A stretch of 64,000 nucleotides of DNA from Amulumruptor sp947039275. GTDB taxonomy: Bacteria; Bacteroidota; Bacteroidia; Bacteroidales; Muribaculaceae. Location of the stretch: assembly GCA_947039275.1 (NCBI GenBank), contig CAMQYL010000009.1:1-64000 (forward strand), given 5' to 3'. Shown piece by piece: positions 23,685 to 32,390 of the stretch. The position numbers and the translations under genes are program-made. Within the stretch, counting starts at the first letter, position 1. Every line of letters begins with the position of its first letter. The notes beneath the pieces were generated by a model, which worked only from the letters and a program-made list of their open reading frames with translations, did no database searches and was not told the DNA's origin.

Positions 23685-24740
23685 TTATCGGAGGGAGGCG
23701 GAGTGGGTGATGAGTTCGAAGATGAGGGTGGAGAGGATGGTGTTGAGGCGGTCGATCAGGATGTCGTTTTCGTCGGTGTGGACTTTGAAGGTGCTGTCGG
23801 GGATTTCGCCGTGGAACATCTTGTTGCGGATGAAGTAGGCGTATTTTATCGCTAACAGGGGGATTTTCTCTATGGGTACTGGATTACGGTTGGCTGCGAT
23901 ATGTGTTGTAACGGCTGTGTCGAGTCCCTCGGCTCTCAGGTTATCAATGCGATAGGGGAGCATTTCATTGAACAGGTCCATGACCTGGGCATCGTGATAG
24001 CGCAAGATGAAGTCATGGAATGCTTTCGTTTTCTTTTGCGTGTCGTAATCGTTGAGGATCATCTGCCTCCATTTGAAGCTGCGGAGCTCGTGGGGTGTAT
24101 ATGCGTCTGTTATGCCGAGGGTCTGAGGGAATATCAGGGGATTGTCGATTATAAACTGCCTCATGGCTCTCATCCCGTCAACTTCTTTGGCGGTGTTGCC
24201 CTGGTACAGGAACAGACGGTTGAAACTGCGCCACAGGCGGTCAAACCGGTAGTAACGCTCCTGGGTTGAGATGCCTGTGAGCCAGTAGGACAGAGCTATG
24301 CGTATGGCTCTACCTTTGTCTGTCTCCTCGAAGATTATTTTGATGTCGTTTGCGTTAAATGCAAACACTTTTTGCCCGGGGTTAACTATCGGTTGCGTTA
24401 TATTGTTGCACTCAGTGTACGCGAAGTCGGCTTTTCGAGCGCGGCTCAGTGTTATCGATATCTTTTTTATGCGGGGAAAATCTTTGGCAATGGCATAGTA
24501 GTATAACAGACCCTTTAAAATCTGAGTGTTGAGAGTGTTGGCACTTGTCGATAGAATCTCGCCGTCGGGATGGACTTTGCTTCGATCCGCAACGATGGTG
24601 AAATGGTCGTTAGAAAAATCAAAATCATCCTCATATCCCTGACTGAAAGGATATGTTGCACGGATATCTCCTGTCTGACATTCTTGCCGCTTCTTGTCAA
24701 ACTCAACTTTGATGTGATATTTGTTGATTCGGTTTCTCAT
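23685..24740 (-). CDS. HEPN-motif protein, function unknown
   Basis: A 351-residue soluble protein whose C-terminal part has KYAYFIRNKMFHGE: R305-N-K-M-F-H310, the R-x4-H motif of HEPN ribonuclease domains, in a helical context. Residues 1-300 have no domain I recognise, but include a conserved-looking YRFDRLWRSFNRLFLYQ segment near 175, as in other proteins with HEPN tails that sense or bind ligands. HEPN proteins often act in phage defence or toxin-antitoxin systems. No antitoxin neighbour is evident. Its promoter shares an 85-bp module with the operon at 23113. Codons are more AT-rich than in the core genes. Confidence 0.7.
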   Translation of the reverse strand: MRNRINKYHIKVEFDKKRQECQTGDIRATYPFSQGYEDDFDFSNDHFTIVADRSKVHPDGEILSTSANTLNTQILKGLLYYYAIAKDFPRIKKISITLSRARKADFAYTECNNITQPIVNPGQKVFAFNANDIKIIFEETDKGRAIRIALSYWLTGISTQERYYRFDRLWRSFNRLFLYQGNTAKEVDGMRAMRQFIIDNPLIFPQTLGITDAYTPHELRSFKWRQMILNDYDTQKKTKAFHDFILRYHDAQVMDLFNEMLPYRIDNLRAEGLDTAVTTHIAANRNPVPIEKIPLLAIKYAYFIRNKMFHGEIPDSTFKVHTDENDILIDRLNTILSTLIFELITHSASLR

Positions 24741-24784
24741 AAGACTGCTGATGTATCAAGGTAGTGTCTTTCAAGACCCACCCT

Positions 24785-24850
24785 CAAAGATACCAATAAC
24801 TTCCAAAACATAGGCAAAATCACGGTTCGGGTCTTTTAAAACATAGGCAA
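24785..24850 (-). promoter_or_regulatory. Promoter module copy B: two direct-repeat sites plus TATCTTTG
   Basis: Sites at 24833-24850 and 24800-24817 (33 bp apart) and a -7 TATCTTTG at 24792-24785, matching copy A at 23158-23223 in sequence, order and spacing. It lies about 45 bp upstream of the HEPN gene start. Confidence 0.7.
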
Positions 24851-24906
24851 GATTATTTGTTACAACCGCTTTCTTATGATAATACGTCATTATAATATAT
24901 AGAAAA

Positions 24907-24938
24907 ATGCCAGGCTGGGAAATATCCCTGCCTGGCAT
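24907..24938 (-). terminator. Terminator of the BspA-like gene
   Basis: ATGCCAGGC and GCCTGGCAT, with inner GGGA/TCCC, form a strong stem; five T residues follow on the minus strand. Confidence 0.9.
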
Positions 24939-24956
24939 CATTACGGTTTGAGAATA

Positions 24957-27824
24957 TTATAAAATCACTTTTTGTACGTTGGTGCCAACCTTGAGTATGA
25001 AAGCTCCATGTGTGTTGAGAGCTATCACATTATCGCGAGAAGATTTCATCAACTGACCTTGGAGGTCATATATGTTGATGGTAGAGTTGTCGGATAGACC
25101 GTCTACGAATATGACGCCATCCACGACACGGATGGTGATGTTGGAGTCGGCTTGGACATTATCTATGGCTGCGCCTTTCTGGACAGTCACCTTGATTGAT
25201 GCAAAGATGCCGCTGCCGTCACAGGCATAGGCTGTGATAGTGGATTCTCCCTCCTTAGACAATGACTTGATTTCGCCTTCGTCTGAAACTTCCGCTATGG
25301 TGGGAGCGGAACTGCTCCATTTCAGTTTTTGTATTGATGCGTTGTCGGGAGTGACAGTAGCGGTCAGCTTGGCGGTCTCGTTGAGATCCATGACCAATTC
25401 TTCCTTTGCAAAGGTAATCTCGGTCACGGGGATATACTGGCTTATGGTTACATTAGAGAAATTTTTCCAGTAATCATCAGCCTTATATGATGACTCACCG
25501 CCGTTGGGGAGGAAAAGCGTAGCGTTTTCATATGCTTTCTGAGAGAATCCGCCACCAATCGGAGCTGTAGGGTTGTTGGAAACAACGACTTCGATATTGT
25601 CACATTTACCGAAGTTTGTATAGTACATTGTCGTTTGCTTGGCGTTGACAACTGCTTCAATCTGATTTTTGCATATTGATGTCACTTTCTCTCCGATTTC
25701 TAAGGATTTCAGTTGGGTTAGCCCATAAAATGGAGAATAGTAGATTATATCATTCCACACGGTCTGATAGCTACCCGAGGCATAGCCGCGGGTGCGTTCG
25801 TAGTATTTTGGTAGCTCTATATTTCGGTTTATAACGATATGCTCGAGGGGTAATCCGTAGAACAAGCCATCGTAATATCCGTTACGGAAGCCTGTACGGC
25901 GTTCGTCAACATCTGATGGGTTGGGGAACGGTGTGATGGAGCTTGCAAGATGCAGGTCGGTATTACATCCGAGGCTAAGAGGTTTATCGCCCTCGTTAAT
26001 AATCAATGTCTTGAGAGATTTGCAATCATTCAATAAATCGTCAGCCAGAGAATTGATGCTGCCGGGAATTTCCAAGCTGCTTAATTCAGTGCACCCTGAG
26101 AATGCCTTTTCGGCTATTTTTGCAACATTGAATATCACGCTATAATATTCTACACTGTTAGGGATGGTTATAACTCCGTTATAGTCGTTTGCAACTACCT
26201 CTACATTGTCAGTGTCGATTTTGTGATATTTGATGCCGTCAACTACGAAGATGTCAGGCACTATGGGAGTTACTGTTACACCGCATGAACTGCTGAGGTC
26301 GGGATTTGAGGATGACTGGACTGTAATGACGCATTCTCCCGCTTCAATAGCAGTAATTTCGCCAGCTGCAGACACTTTCGCCACCTGAGGATTGCTTGAC
26401 TCCCATATAAGGTTAAAGTCCACCATAGGGTATCCGTCTGGATTCTCAGTCTTGTATTTTACTTCAAGTTGCTTGTTCGTGCCTATTTCTAATGATGTGG
26501 TTGCTGGAGCAATCTCTAAACTGATGACTGGAGAATAAGCTCGTATGTCAAAAAAGTACCCCCATTGGGTATCATCCTTATAGCTTGACAATGAAGCTTC
26601 AGGTACCACCAGGGTCGCGTCAATATAGGTCTTGTTAGTGAATACCGAGGTTCCTACAACAGGAGGTTGGATAGCCTGACATCCCACGAACTCGAGAGGT
26701 GTATCGTTAAATGCATTATCTCCAATAGTATTGACCGATTCCCCGATTGTAACTGTCTTGAGGGATGTACAACCGCTGAAACATGATTCAGGAATAGTTG
26801 AGAGCTGTTTTGGTAAATCTATGGCTTTTAGGCTCTTGCAATCGCGGAAGCACTCTGACCCGATAGATTTGATGCTCTGAGGGAGGATGACGGACTCAAA
26901 AGTGCTACCTGAGAAACCTACTAATTCTGTCACTTTATCGCTGATGTCAACTTTGGAGACCTTAATGGCTTTGTTGATATTACCTCCAAGATACAAATAT
27001 TCAGCAGAATTGATGGCTCCCAAATCTAATGGAGTGGAACGATCTAAGATGTGTAGGTTGGATATAGTGGATGAGGAATAGTTTAACCTTTCGGGTATGG
27101 ATGTTGCATATTCCCCTACTTTTAGGCTTTCCAAAGAACTCTTAATTAGATATCCATAGCCAACAAGTTCTATGTTTCGGTTTATATCGAGAGCTGAGAT
27201 AGGAGAATTATGAAAGAAAAGATAAGAGTCCCCAATCAGGCTGGCAGTTTGTAATTTTATAGAAGGGGAATCTTCTCGACCGTCAAATACTACAGAGACT
27301 AATCCGCAATATGAAAAGGCATAGCTTCCTATGCTTGTAATATATGGGGGAATAGTGATGGATTTTAATTCCTTACATTTATAAAATGCGTCTTTTCCTA
27401 TAGACACAAGACTTTCGGGTAGATTTATGGATGTCAAGGAGCTGCAGTATTGAAACGCACCTGTCCCTATCTCTATAAGGGTGGAGGGTAAAACGACCTG
27501 CTCCAGTTTCCTTGCGTTATTAAATGCATTAGATGGTAGCTGTGATAGATTCAAGTCGCTGATGTCAAGGCTGAGGACATCAGCATGTAGGCATCCTGCA
27601 TCAATGCTTGCGATGTTGAATTCACGGCTTCTATATTCCACCGTGGGAGATAGGTTGATATTGGATCCGGCGGTCTCTGTCACTTTTTCTACGGAACAGG
27701 TTCTGTCAGTCATTGAGAGGATGCGATACTGAATGCCATCGACCTCAAAGTCATAGGCGGCAGCCGGGAGGGATGCCGAGAGGACGGCTGTCAGAATAAG
27801 AAATAGGATGGATGTTGGTTTCAT
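24957..27824 (-). CDS. BspA-like leucine-rich-repeat surface protein with Ig-like domains and C-terminal sorting domain
   Basis: A 955-residue secreted protein. Signal peptide 1-23 (ends PAAA). BspA/LRR_5 repeats cover about 60-400 and 530-780, with units such as CSSLTSINLPESLVSIGKDAF. Bacterial Ig-like (Big_2) domains lie at about 430-515 and 795-880 (for example EISAIEAGECVITV-type strands). The C-terminal 60 residues (TINIYDLQGQLMKSS...LKVGTNVQKVIL) resemble a type IX secretion sorting domain. BspA-family proteins bind host matrix or other bacteria; here the ligand is unknown. It starts 6 bp after the second HEPN-motif gene. Codon use is AT-richer than the housekeeping genes. Confidence 0.88.
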   Translation of the reverse strand: MKPTSILFLILTAVLSASLPAAAYDFEVDGIQYRILSMTDRTCSVEKVTETAGSNINLSPTVEYRSREFNIASIDAGCLHADVLSLDISDLNLSQLPSNAFNNARKLEQVVLPSTLIEIGTGAFQYCSSLTSINLPESLVSIGKDAFYKCKELKSITIPPYITSIGSYAFSYCGLVSVVFDGREDSPSIKLQTASLIGDSYLFFHNSPISALDINRNIELVGYGYLIKSSLESLKVGEYATSIPERLNYSSSTISNLHILDRSTPLDLGAINSAEYLYLGGNINKAIKVSKVDISDKVTELVGFSGSTFESVILPQSIKSIGSECFRDCKSLKAIDLPKQLSTIPESCFSGCTSLKTVTIGESVNTIGDNAFNDTPLEFVGCQAIQPPVVGTSVFTNKTYIDATLVVPEASLSSYKDDTQWGYFFDIRAYSPVISLEIAPATTSLEIGTNKQLEVKYKTENPDGYPMVDFNLIWESSNPQVAKVSAAGEITAIEAGECVITVQSSSNPDLSSSCGVTVTPIVPDIFVVDGIKYHKIDTDNVEVVANDYNGVITIPNSVEYYSVIFNVAKIAEKAFSGCTELSSLEIPGSINSLADDLLNDCKSLKTLIINEGDKPLSLGCNTDLHLASSITPFPNPSDVDERRTGFRNGYYDGLFYGLPLEHIVINRNIELPKYYERTRGYASGSYQTVWNDIIYYSPFYGLTQLKSLEIGEKVTSICKNQIEAVVNAKQTTMYYTNFGKCDNIEVVVSNNPTAPIGGGFSQKAYENATLFLPNGGESSYKADDYWKNFSNVTISQYIPVTEITFAKEELVMDLNETAKLTATVTPDNASIQKLKWSSSAPTIAEVSDEGEIKSLSKEGESTITAYACDGSGIFASIKVTVQKGAAIDNVQADSNITIRVVDGVIFVDGLSDNSTINIYDLQGQLMKSSRDNVIALNTHGAFILKVGTNVQKVIL

Positions 27825-27830
27825 GCGGTG

Positions 27831-28310
27831 TTATTGGTTTTCTATATTTGGGTTGTTGGAAATTTCCAAGTCGTTGATGATTTTATCTCGTAGATCAAAA
27901 AAACTAAAACAAAACCTCTTTAATAGCTCTGTGTTGACAAATCCGCGCATGGTGGGTGCATGGCCATTGTCATCATATAAAACATAGTTGTCACCTTCAC
28001 GAGCTACTCTATAATGTGCGAATACGTTACGTAGATGACGAAAGAAGGCAGCTGCTTTTGATTCGTTGCCTGGACTTTTATTATCAGGGACGGTAAATCT
28101 GATAGTGTTAGGCACAAAATCTTTAGGCATCTGATCAGATGTGCATGCCTCTATATCAAGCCGGCCCTTAAATTCAGATACCACAGAATCCCAATCATAG
28201 GCATCAGGCCAGCTTTGAAGATTGTCAAGACCTATGTCATAATAGAAAAATGTCAGATCATCCCCATTGAGGACTCCGGTTGTAGAATGGGCTGGAAATG
28301 AAAAATCCAT
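27831..28310 (-). CDS. Small HEPN-motif protein (pEK499_p136-like)
   Basis: A 159-residue protein with AAAFFRHLRNVFAHYRV; R94-N-V-F-A-H99 is the R-x4-H motif of HEPN domains, and the FFRHLRN-x-x-AH pattern is like the small HEPN family represented by pEK499_p136. A glycine-poor acidic N-terminal half (about 15-60) has no known domain. It may be an RNase or a nucleic-acid-binding inactive relative. It is upstream of, and 6 bp from, the BspA-like gene. The start at 28310 lies 58 bp from an inverted repeat, so the natural N-terminus could be cut or altered. Confidence 0.68.
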   Translation of the reverse strand: MDFSFPAHSTTGVLNGDDLTFFYYDIGLDNLQSWPDAYDWDSVVSEFKGRLDIEACTSDQMPKDFVPNTIRFTVPDNKSPGNESKAAAFFRHLRNVFAHYRVAREGDNYVLYDDNGHAPTMRGFVNTELLKRFCFSFFDLRDKIINDLEISNNPNIENQ

Positions 28311-28367
28311 ACTCTATAAGATGTGCCTTTGGACTCCCCTCGTTGGCATTAGAATATAAAAAGAAAA

Positions 28368-28459
28368 GCGTGAGAGCCGTACTGGTTGCTCGTTCCACAA
28401 ACGGAGGCTCTGGAATTGCCCGGTAAAGTAGAACGAGCAAACTTGCAGAAGCCTCACGC
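28368..28459. repeat. Terminal-inverted-repeat element or large hairpin
   Basis: 28368-28395 and 28431-28459 are inverse copies, with GCGTGAG/CTCACGC outside and TTGCTCGTTC/GAACGAGCAA inside, around a 35-bp centre. On the minus strand a T-rich stretch follows, so termination is one reading; a MITE-like remnant is another. No transposase gene is near. Confidence 0.6.
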
Positions 28460-28620
28460 AGAATATGCTTAGCACCAATAGCAGATACTCACGTGTCTGT
28501 TATCGGTGGTATTTACATATCCACAAGGCATCTACTGTTTGCTGCAATCCTGACTTTACCATTGAAATTTTCCAGATTTCCGTTTGTCAAGAAAGAGCGT
28601 CGAGTAAACGCTTTCCGTAT

Positions 28621-28646
28621 GTAGTGTCACGGCACGGTACCGTGAC
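28621..28646. repeat. REP-like unit, variant stem
   Basis: GTAG (28621-28624) then arms GTCACGG and CCGTGAC. The stem differs completely from the GGACATGCC units, but the GTAG plus palindrome form is kept. It lies in the 673-bp stretch before mfd, which has no credible gene. Confidence 0.5.
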
Positions 28647-28831
28647 GGCTGCCGACCCACCCGCATTGCCCAGAGCCGGGCTTCTGCGATGCGGCCTGCA
28701 TCCGCAAAGTAAACAATTTTTCACGAAAACCGCAATAGCGGAGCGGGGATAAATATGGAAAGTTGCGGGGGATGTGTGGGGCTGTCTCCGAGGAAGCATA
28801 CTGCGGAGATGGAAAAATGCGTGCGTGGGGC

Positions 28832-28944
28832 GGACATGCCACGGCATGTCCCTACAACCGAATCCCACAGTAGGGTCGCTACATGTAGCGACCCTACAAT
28901 TGCTGCGCATCCCATCCCGTGTAGGGACATGCCGTGGCATGTCC
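28832..28944. repeat. REPIN-like compound palindrome
   Basis: A forward unit (28832-28855) and an inverted unit (28921-28944) of the GGACATGCC family enclose a second palindrome at 28871-28896 (TAGGGTCGCTACA and its complement). It sits 40 bp beyond the mfd stop. Confidence 0.8.
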
Positions 28945-28983
28945 GCATGCGTCCGATGGTCGTATTTTGTGCGGACAGGATGG

Positions 28984-31900
28984 TCAGGCGGGGGTGAGGG
29001 CCAGGATGGTGTCGAGGAGGTGGGTGGCGGTTTCGGTGTTGGGGACGTCGGAGATGGCGAAGCTGCGGCGGCCGTTGGTCTCGCGGATGCGCACGCGGCG
29101 GGGGTTCTGCTGGAGGAACTGGATGAGGCGGCCGAACATGGGGGATTCGTAGTAGGCGCGGTTGTCATCGCCTACGAAGTAGACATACATGGTGCCCTGC
29201 TTGAGCACTACCTTCTCTATGCCGAGGCGGCGCGCCATGCGGCGCAGACGGGGGATGCGGAGGAGCTCTTCTGTCTCGTAGGGTATTTTGCCGAAGCGGT
29301 CGATGAGGCGCATGCGGTAAGCCTGTAGGTCGGTCTCGCGCTCTATGCTATCAAGTTCTTGATAGAGGCTTATGCGTTCGCTCTCCTGGGGGACGTAGGA
29401 GGCTGGCAGCAGCAGCTCCATGTCGCTCTCTATCACGCAGTCTGCCACGTATTCCACTTCCTTGCCCTCGGAGGCATCCTCCTGCTCAAGGTCGCTGAAC
29501 TCCTCGTTGCGCAGTTCCGTTACTGCTTCTTTGAGTATCTTCTGGTAGGTCTCGTAGCCGAGGTCGGCGATGAAGCCGCTCTGCTCTGCGCCCAGGAGGT
29601 TGCCGGCACCGCGGATGTCAAGATCCTGCATGGCTATGTGTATGCCTGCGCCGAGGTCGCTGAAGCTCTCTATGGCTTGCAGACGGCGGCGGGCATCGGG
29701 GGTGAGCGGATTGCCCGGCGGCACCATCAGATAGCAGAACGCCTTGCGAGACGAACGACCCACGCGGCCTCGCAGCTGATGGAGCTCGCTCAGCCCGAAA
29801 TTCTGGGCGTTGTTGATCATGATGGTATTGACGTTGGGCATATCTATGCCGCTCTCGATGATGGTGGTGGCTATGAGGACATCGTAGTCGTGGTTGGCGA
29901 AGTCGATGATGGCTTTCTCCAATTTCTCAGGGGGCATCTGCCCGTGCGCCACGAGGGTACGGGCATCGGGCACGAGACGCTTGATCATCTCCTCCAGCTG
30001 ATATAGCCCCTCGATGCGGTTGTTGATTAGAAATACCTGGCCGTTGCGGGCAAGCTCGAAGTTGATAGCCTCTGACACGATGTCGTCGCTGAGCGAGTTG
30101 ACCGATGTCAGGATAGGGTAGCGGTTAGCTGGCGGTGTGGTGATGGCGGAGAGGTCTCGCGCTCCCATCAGAGAGAACTGGAGTGTTCGGGGGATAGGGG
30201 TGGCGCTCATGGTAAGCGTGTCGACGTTGACCTTCATCTGCTTGAGTTTCTCCTTGACTGCCACGCCGAATTTCTGCTCCTCGTCAATGACGAGCAGACC
30301 GAGGTCTTTGAATTTGACCGACTTGCCGATGAGTTTGTGAGTGCCGATAAGTATGTCGATTTTGCCAGCCTCGAGGTCGGCGAGTATCTCCTTGACCTGC
30401 TTGGGGGTGCGGGCGCGTGAGAGATAGTCCACGCGCACCGGAAACTCTTTCAGTCGCTCCTTAAATGTGTTGTAGTGCTGATATGCGAGGACGGTCGTGG
30501 GGACGAGTACGGCGGTCTGTTTGCCGTCTGTAGCAGCCTTGAATGCCGCGCGGATAGCCACTTCCGTCTTGCCGAAGCCCACATCGCCGCAGATGAGGCG
30601 GTCCATGGGGCGCGGACGCTCCATGTCGGCTTTGACCGCCTGGGTGGCGGTGAGCTGGTCGGGGGTATCCTCGTAGATAAATGAAGCCTCCAGCTCCTGT
30701 TGCAGGTAGTTGTCGGGCGAGAACGCGTATCCCGCCTCGTCGCGTCGCGCTGCATAGAGCTTGATGAGGTCGCGGGCTATGTCCTTGAGGCGCGATTTGG
30801 TGCGCTCCTTCATCTTGTTCCATGCGCCCGAGCCGAGTTTGTTGACCTTGGGGGGCACACCCTCCTTGCCACGGTATTTGGCGAGTTTGTGGAGGGCGTG
30901 GATGCTTACGAAGATGATGTCGTCGTTGGCATAGACCAGTTTTATCATCTCCTGGGTCCTGCCGTTGACATTGGTACGTAGCAGCCCCGCGAACTTACCC
31001 ACGCCGTGATCCACGTGCACTATGAAGTCGCCCACCTCTATCTGCCCCAGCTCTTTGAGCGACAAAGCCAGTTTGCCCGAACGGGCGCGGTCGCTCTTGA
31101 GATTGTATTTGTGGAAGCGGTCAAAAATCTGGTGGTCGGTAAAGACGCACTTGTGCGTGGCGGCATCGCTGAAGCCCTGATGGAGTGTGGGGATTACAGG
31201 GACGAATGTTATGCCGCTGTCACCGCGGTCGGCGAAGATGGCGCGGAGGCGTTCGATCTGCTTCTCGCTGTCAGATAATATATATAAGGTGTAACCATCG
31301 GCGAGCAGACGCGAAAACGAGTCGCTGATGAGGTCAAAATTCTTGTGATATAGAGCTTGCGGAGAGCACTGGAAGTCTATCGTAGCGGTACACTCCTTGT
31401 GGGCGACATCTCCGACAGTAAAGCGGATCTGCCGCATGGCATCAAGGGCTGCGGCGGCGCGGTCGGCATCGACCACCTGGCTCATAGCCGACGAGTCGCC
31501 CTCCTCAGCTATCATGGCACTCGCACTGAACTGCTCCTCGGCGATGGCGCGGATGCGGCTCACGGTATAATCGGCATCGCGCAGGGCTATGAGCGTCTTG
31601 TCGCCGACAAATTCCATCAGCGACATGCCGCTCTCGCTTTGGGCATCGAGTGCCGAGGTGATGGATACCTCGGTGAGCTTCTGTTCCGAGAGCTGCGTCT
31701 CCACATTAAATGTGCGTATCGAGTCGATGTCGTCACCGAAGAAATCCAGACGGTAGGGCAGTTCGTTGCTGTAGCCGAAGATGTCGAGAATAGAGCCACG
31801 GACAGCCCACTGCCCCGGCTCATAAACATAGTCCACCTCCTTGAAGCCGTTGTCACGCAGCCACTTCTGAGTCTCGGTCAGGTCAGCCGGGGTGCGTGTC

Positions 31901-32364
31901 GACAGCACTATGGTGTGACAGCTGACATCCTTGGCTGACGCGACTTTCTCGGCAAGAGCCTCGGGGTAGGTGACCACATAGCGCAGCCCGTCAGCTGCCA
32001 TCCAGCGGCTCAATGTCTCCGTGCGCAGTATGCGTGAGGGACCGTCGAGCTGGCCGTATTTGATGTCGCGCTTGTAGGACGAGGGGAAATACATCACTGC
32101 TTCTTCGCCCATCAGGCGCGTGAGGTCATGGTAGATGTAGCCGGCATCGTCGGGCGAGTCGCCCACGATGATCATAGTGCCATATGACGAGTCAATAGAT
32201 GCGAAAAGCATGGCAGGTGACGAACCTGCCATGTTATAGAGTCCTATTCGGCGGCATTTGCTGTCAGACAGCGCGCGCGTGATGGCTTTGCGCCTTGCCG
32301 GGGTGAGAAAAGCTGCGGATAAATCAGTGAGAGTCAAAGTCTGGTACTTTTGATGACGCGGCAC
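28984..32364 (-). CDS. mfd: Transcription-repair coupling factor Mfd
   Basis: An 1126-residue SF2 translocase that removes stalled RNA polymerase and recruits UvrA. UvrB-homology regions come first, then the RNA polymerase interaction domain (VDHGVGKFAGLL, about 440-451), helicase motifs ICGDVGFGKTEVAIRAA (about 590-606) and DEEQKFGV, then QLRGRVGRS and the C-terminal TRCF domain. Size is typical. The start is uncertain: the GTG at 32364 is used because a stop lies just upstream, but it falls within a REP-like palindrome, so a downstream TTG could be the real start. It follows the S41 protease gene by 26 bp. Confidence 0.95.
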   Translation of the reverse strand: MPRHQKYQTLTLTDLSAAFLTPARRKAITRALSDSKCRRIGLYNMAGSSPAMLFASIDSSYGTMIIVGDSPDDAGYIYHDLTRLMGEEAVMYFPSSYKRDIKYGQLDGPSRILRTETLSRWMAADGLRYVVTYPEALAEKVASAKDVSCHTIVLSTRTPADLTETQKWLRDNGFKEVDYVYEPGQWAVRGSILDIFGYSNELPYRLDFFGDDIDSIRTFNVETQLSEQKLTEVSITSALDAQSESGMSLMEFVGDKTLIALRDADYTVSRIRAIAEEQFSASAMIAEEGDSSAMSQVVDADRAAAALDAMRQIRFTVGDVAHKECTATIDFQCSPQALYHKNFDLISDSFSRLLADGYTLYILSDSEKQIERLRAIFADRGDSGITFVPVIPTLHQGFSDAATHKCVFTDHQIFDRFHKYNLKSDRARSGKLALSLKELGQIEVGDFIVHVDHGVGKFAGLLRTNVNGRTQEMIKLVYANDDIIFVSIHALHKLAKYRGKEGVPPKVNKLGSGAWNKMKERTKSRLKDIARDLIKLYAARRDEAGYAFSPDNYLQQELEASFIYEDTPDQLTATQAVKADMERPRPMDRLICGDVGFGKTEVAIRAAFKAATDGKQTAVLVPTTVLAYQHYNTFKERLKEFPVRVDYLSRARTPKQVKEILADLEAGKIDILIGTHKLIGKSVKFKDLGLLVIDEEQKFGVAVKEKLKQMKVNVDTLTMSATPIPRTLQFSLMGARDLSAITTPPANRYPILTSVNSLSDDIVSEAINFELARNGQVFLINNRIEGLYQLEEMIKRLVPDARTLVAHGQMPPEKLEKAIIDFANHDYDVLIATTIIESGIDMPNVNTIMINNAQNFGLSELHQLRGRVGRSSRKAFCYLMVPPGNPLTPDARRRLQAIESFSDLGAGIHIAMQDLDIRGAGNLLGAEQSGFIADLGYETYQKILKEAVTELRNEEFSDLEQEDASEGKEVEYVADCVIESDMELLLPASYVPQESERISLYQELDSIERETDLQAYRMRLIDRFGKIPYETEELLRIPRLRRMARRLGIEKVVLKQGTMYVYFVGDDNRAYYESPMFGRLIQFLQQNPRRVRIRETNGRRSFAISDVPNTETATHLLDTILALTPA

Positions 32365-32377
32365 GCCGCGTCCCTAC
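32355..32377. repeat. REP-like unit at the mfd start
   Basis: GACGCGGC and GCCGCGTC flank a 2-base centre and are followed by CCTAC, that is GTAG plus palindrome on the minus strand. It has the same plan as the GGACATGCC units with a different stem. It overlaps the start codon of mfd. Confidence 0.65.
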
Positions 32378-32390
32378 TGTCTGGTGTGGG

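Noticed and set aside
23114..24956. Invertible promoter of the Bacteroides type
   Set aside because: The two promoter modules are in the same orientation (direct), so recombination between them would delete, not invert; no site-specific recombinase gene is near.
28465..28752. 95-codon open frame upstream of mfd
   Set aside because: It crosses a REP-like unit (28621-28646), has no recognisable product and no promoter.
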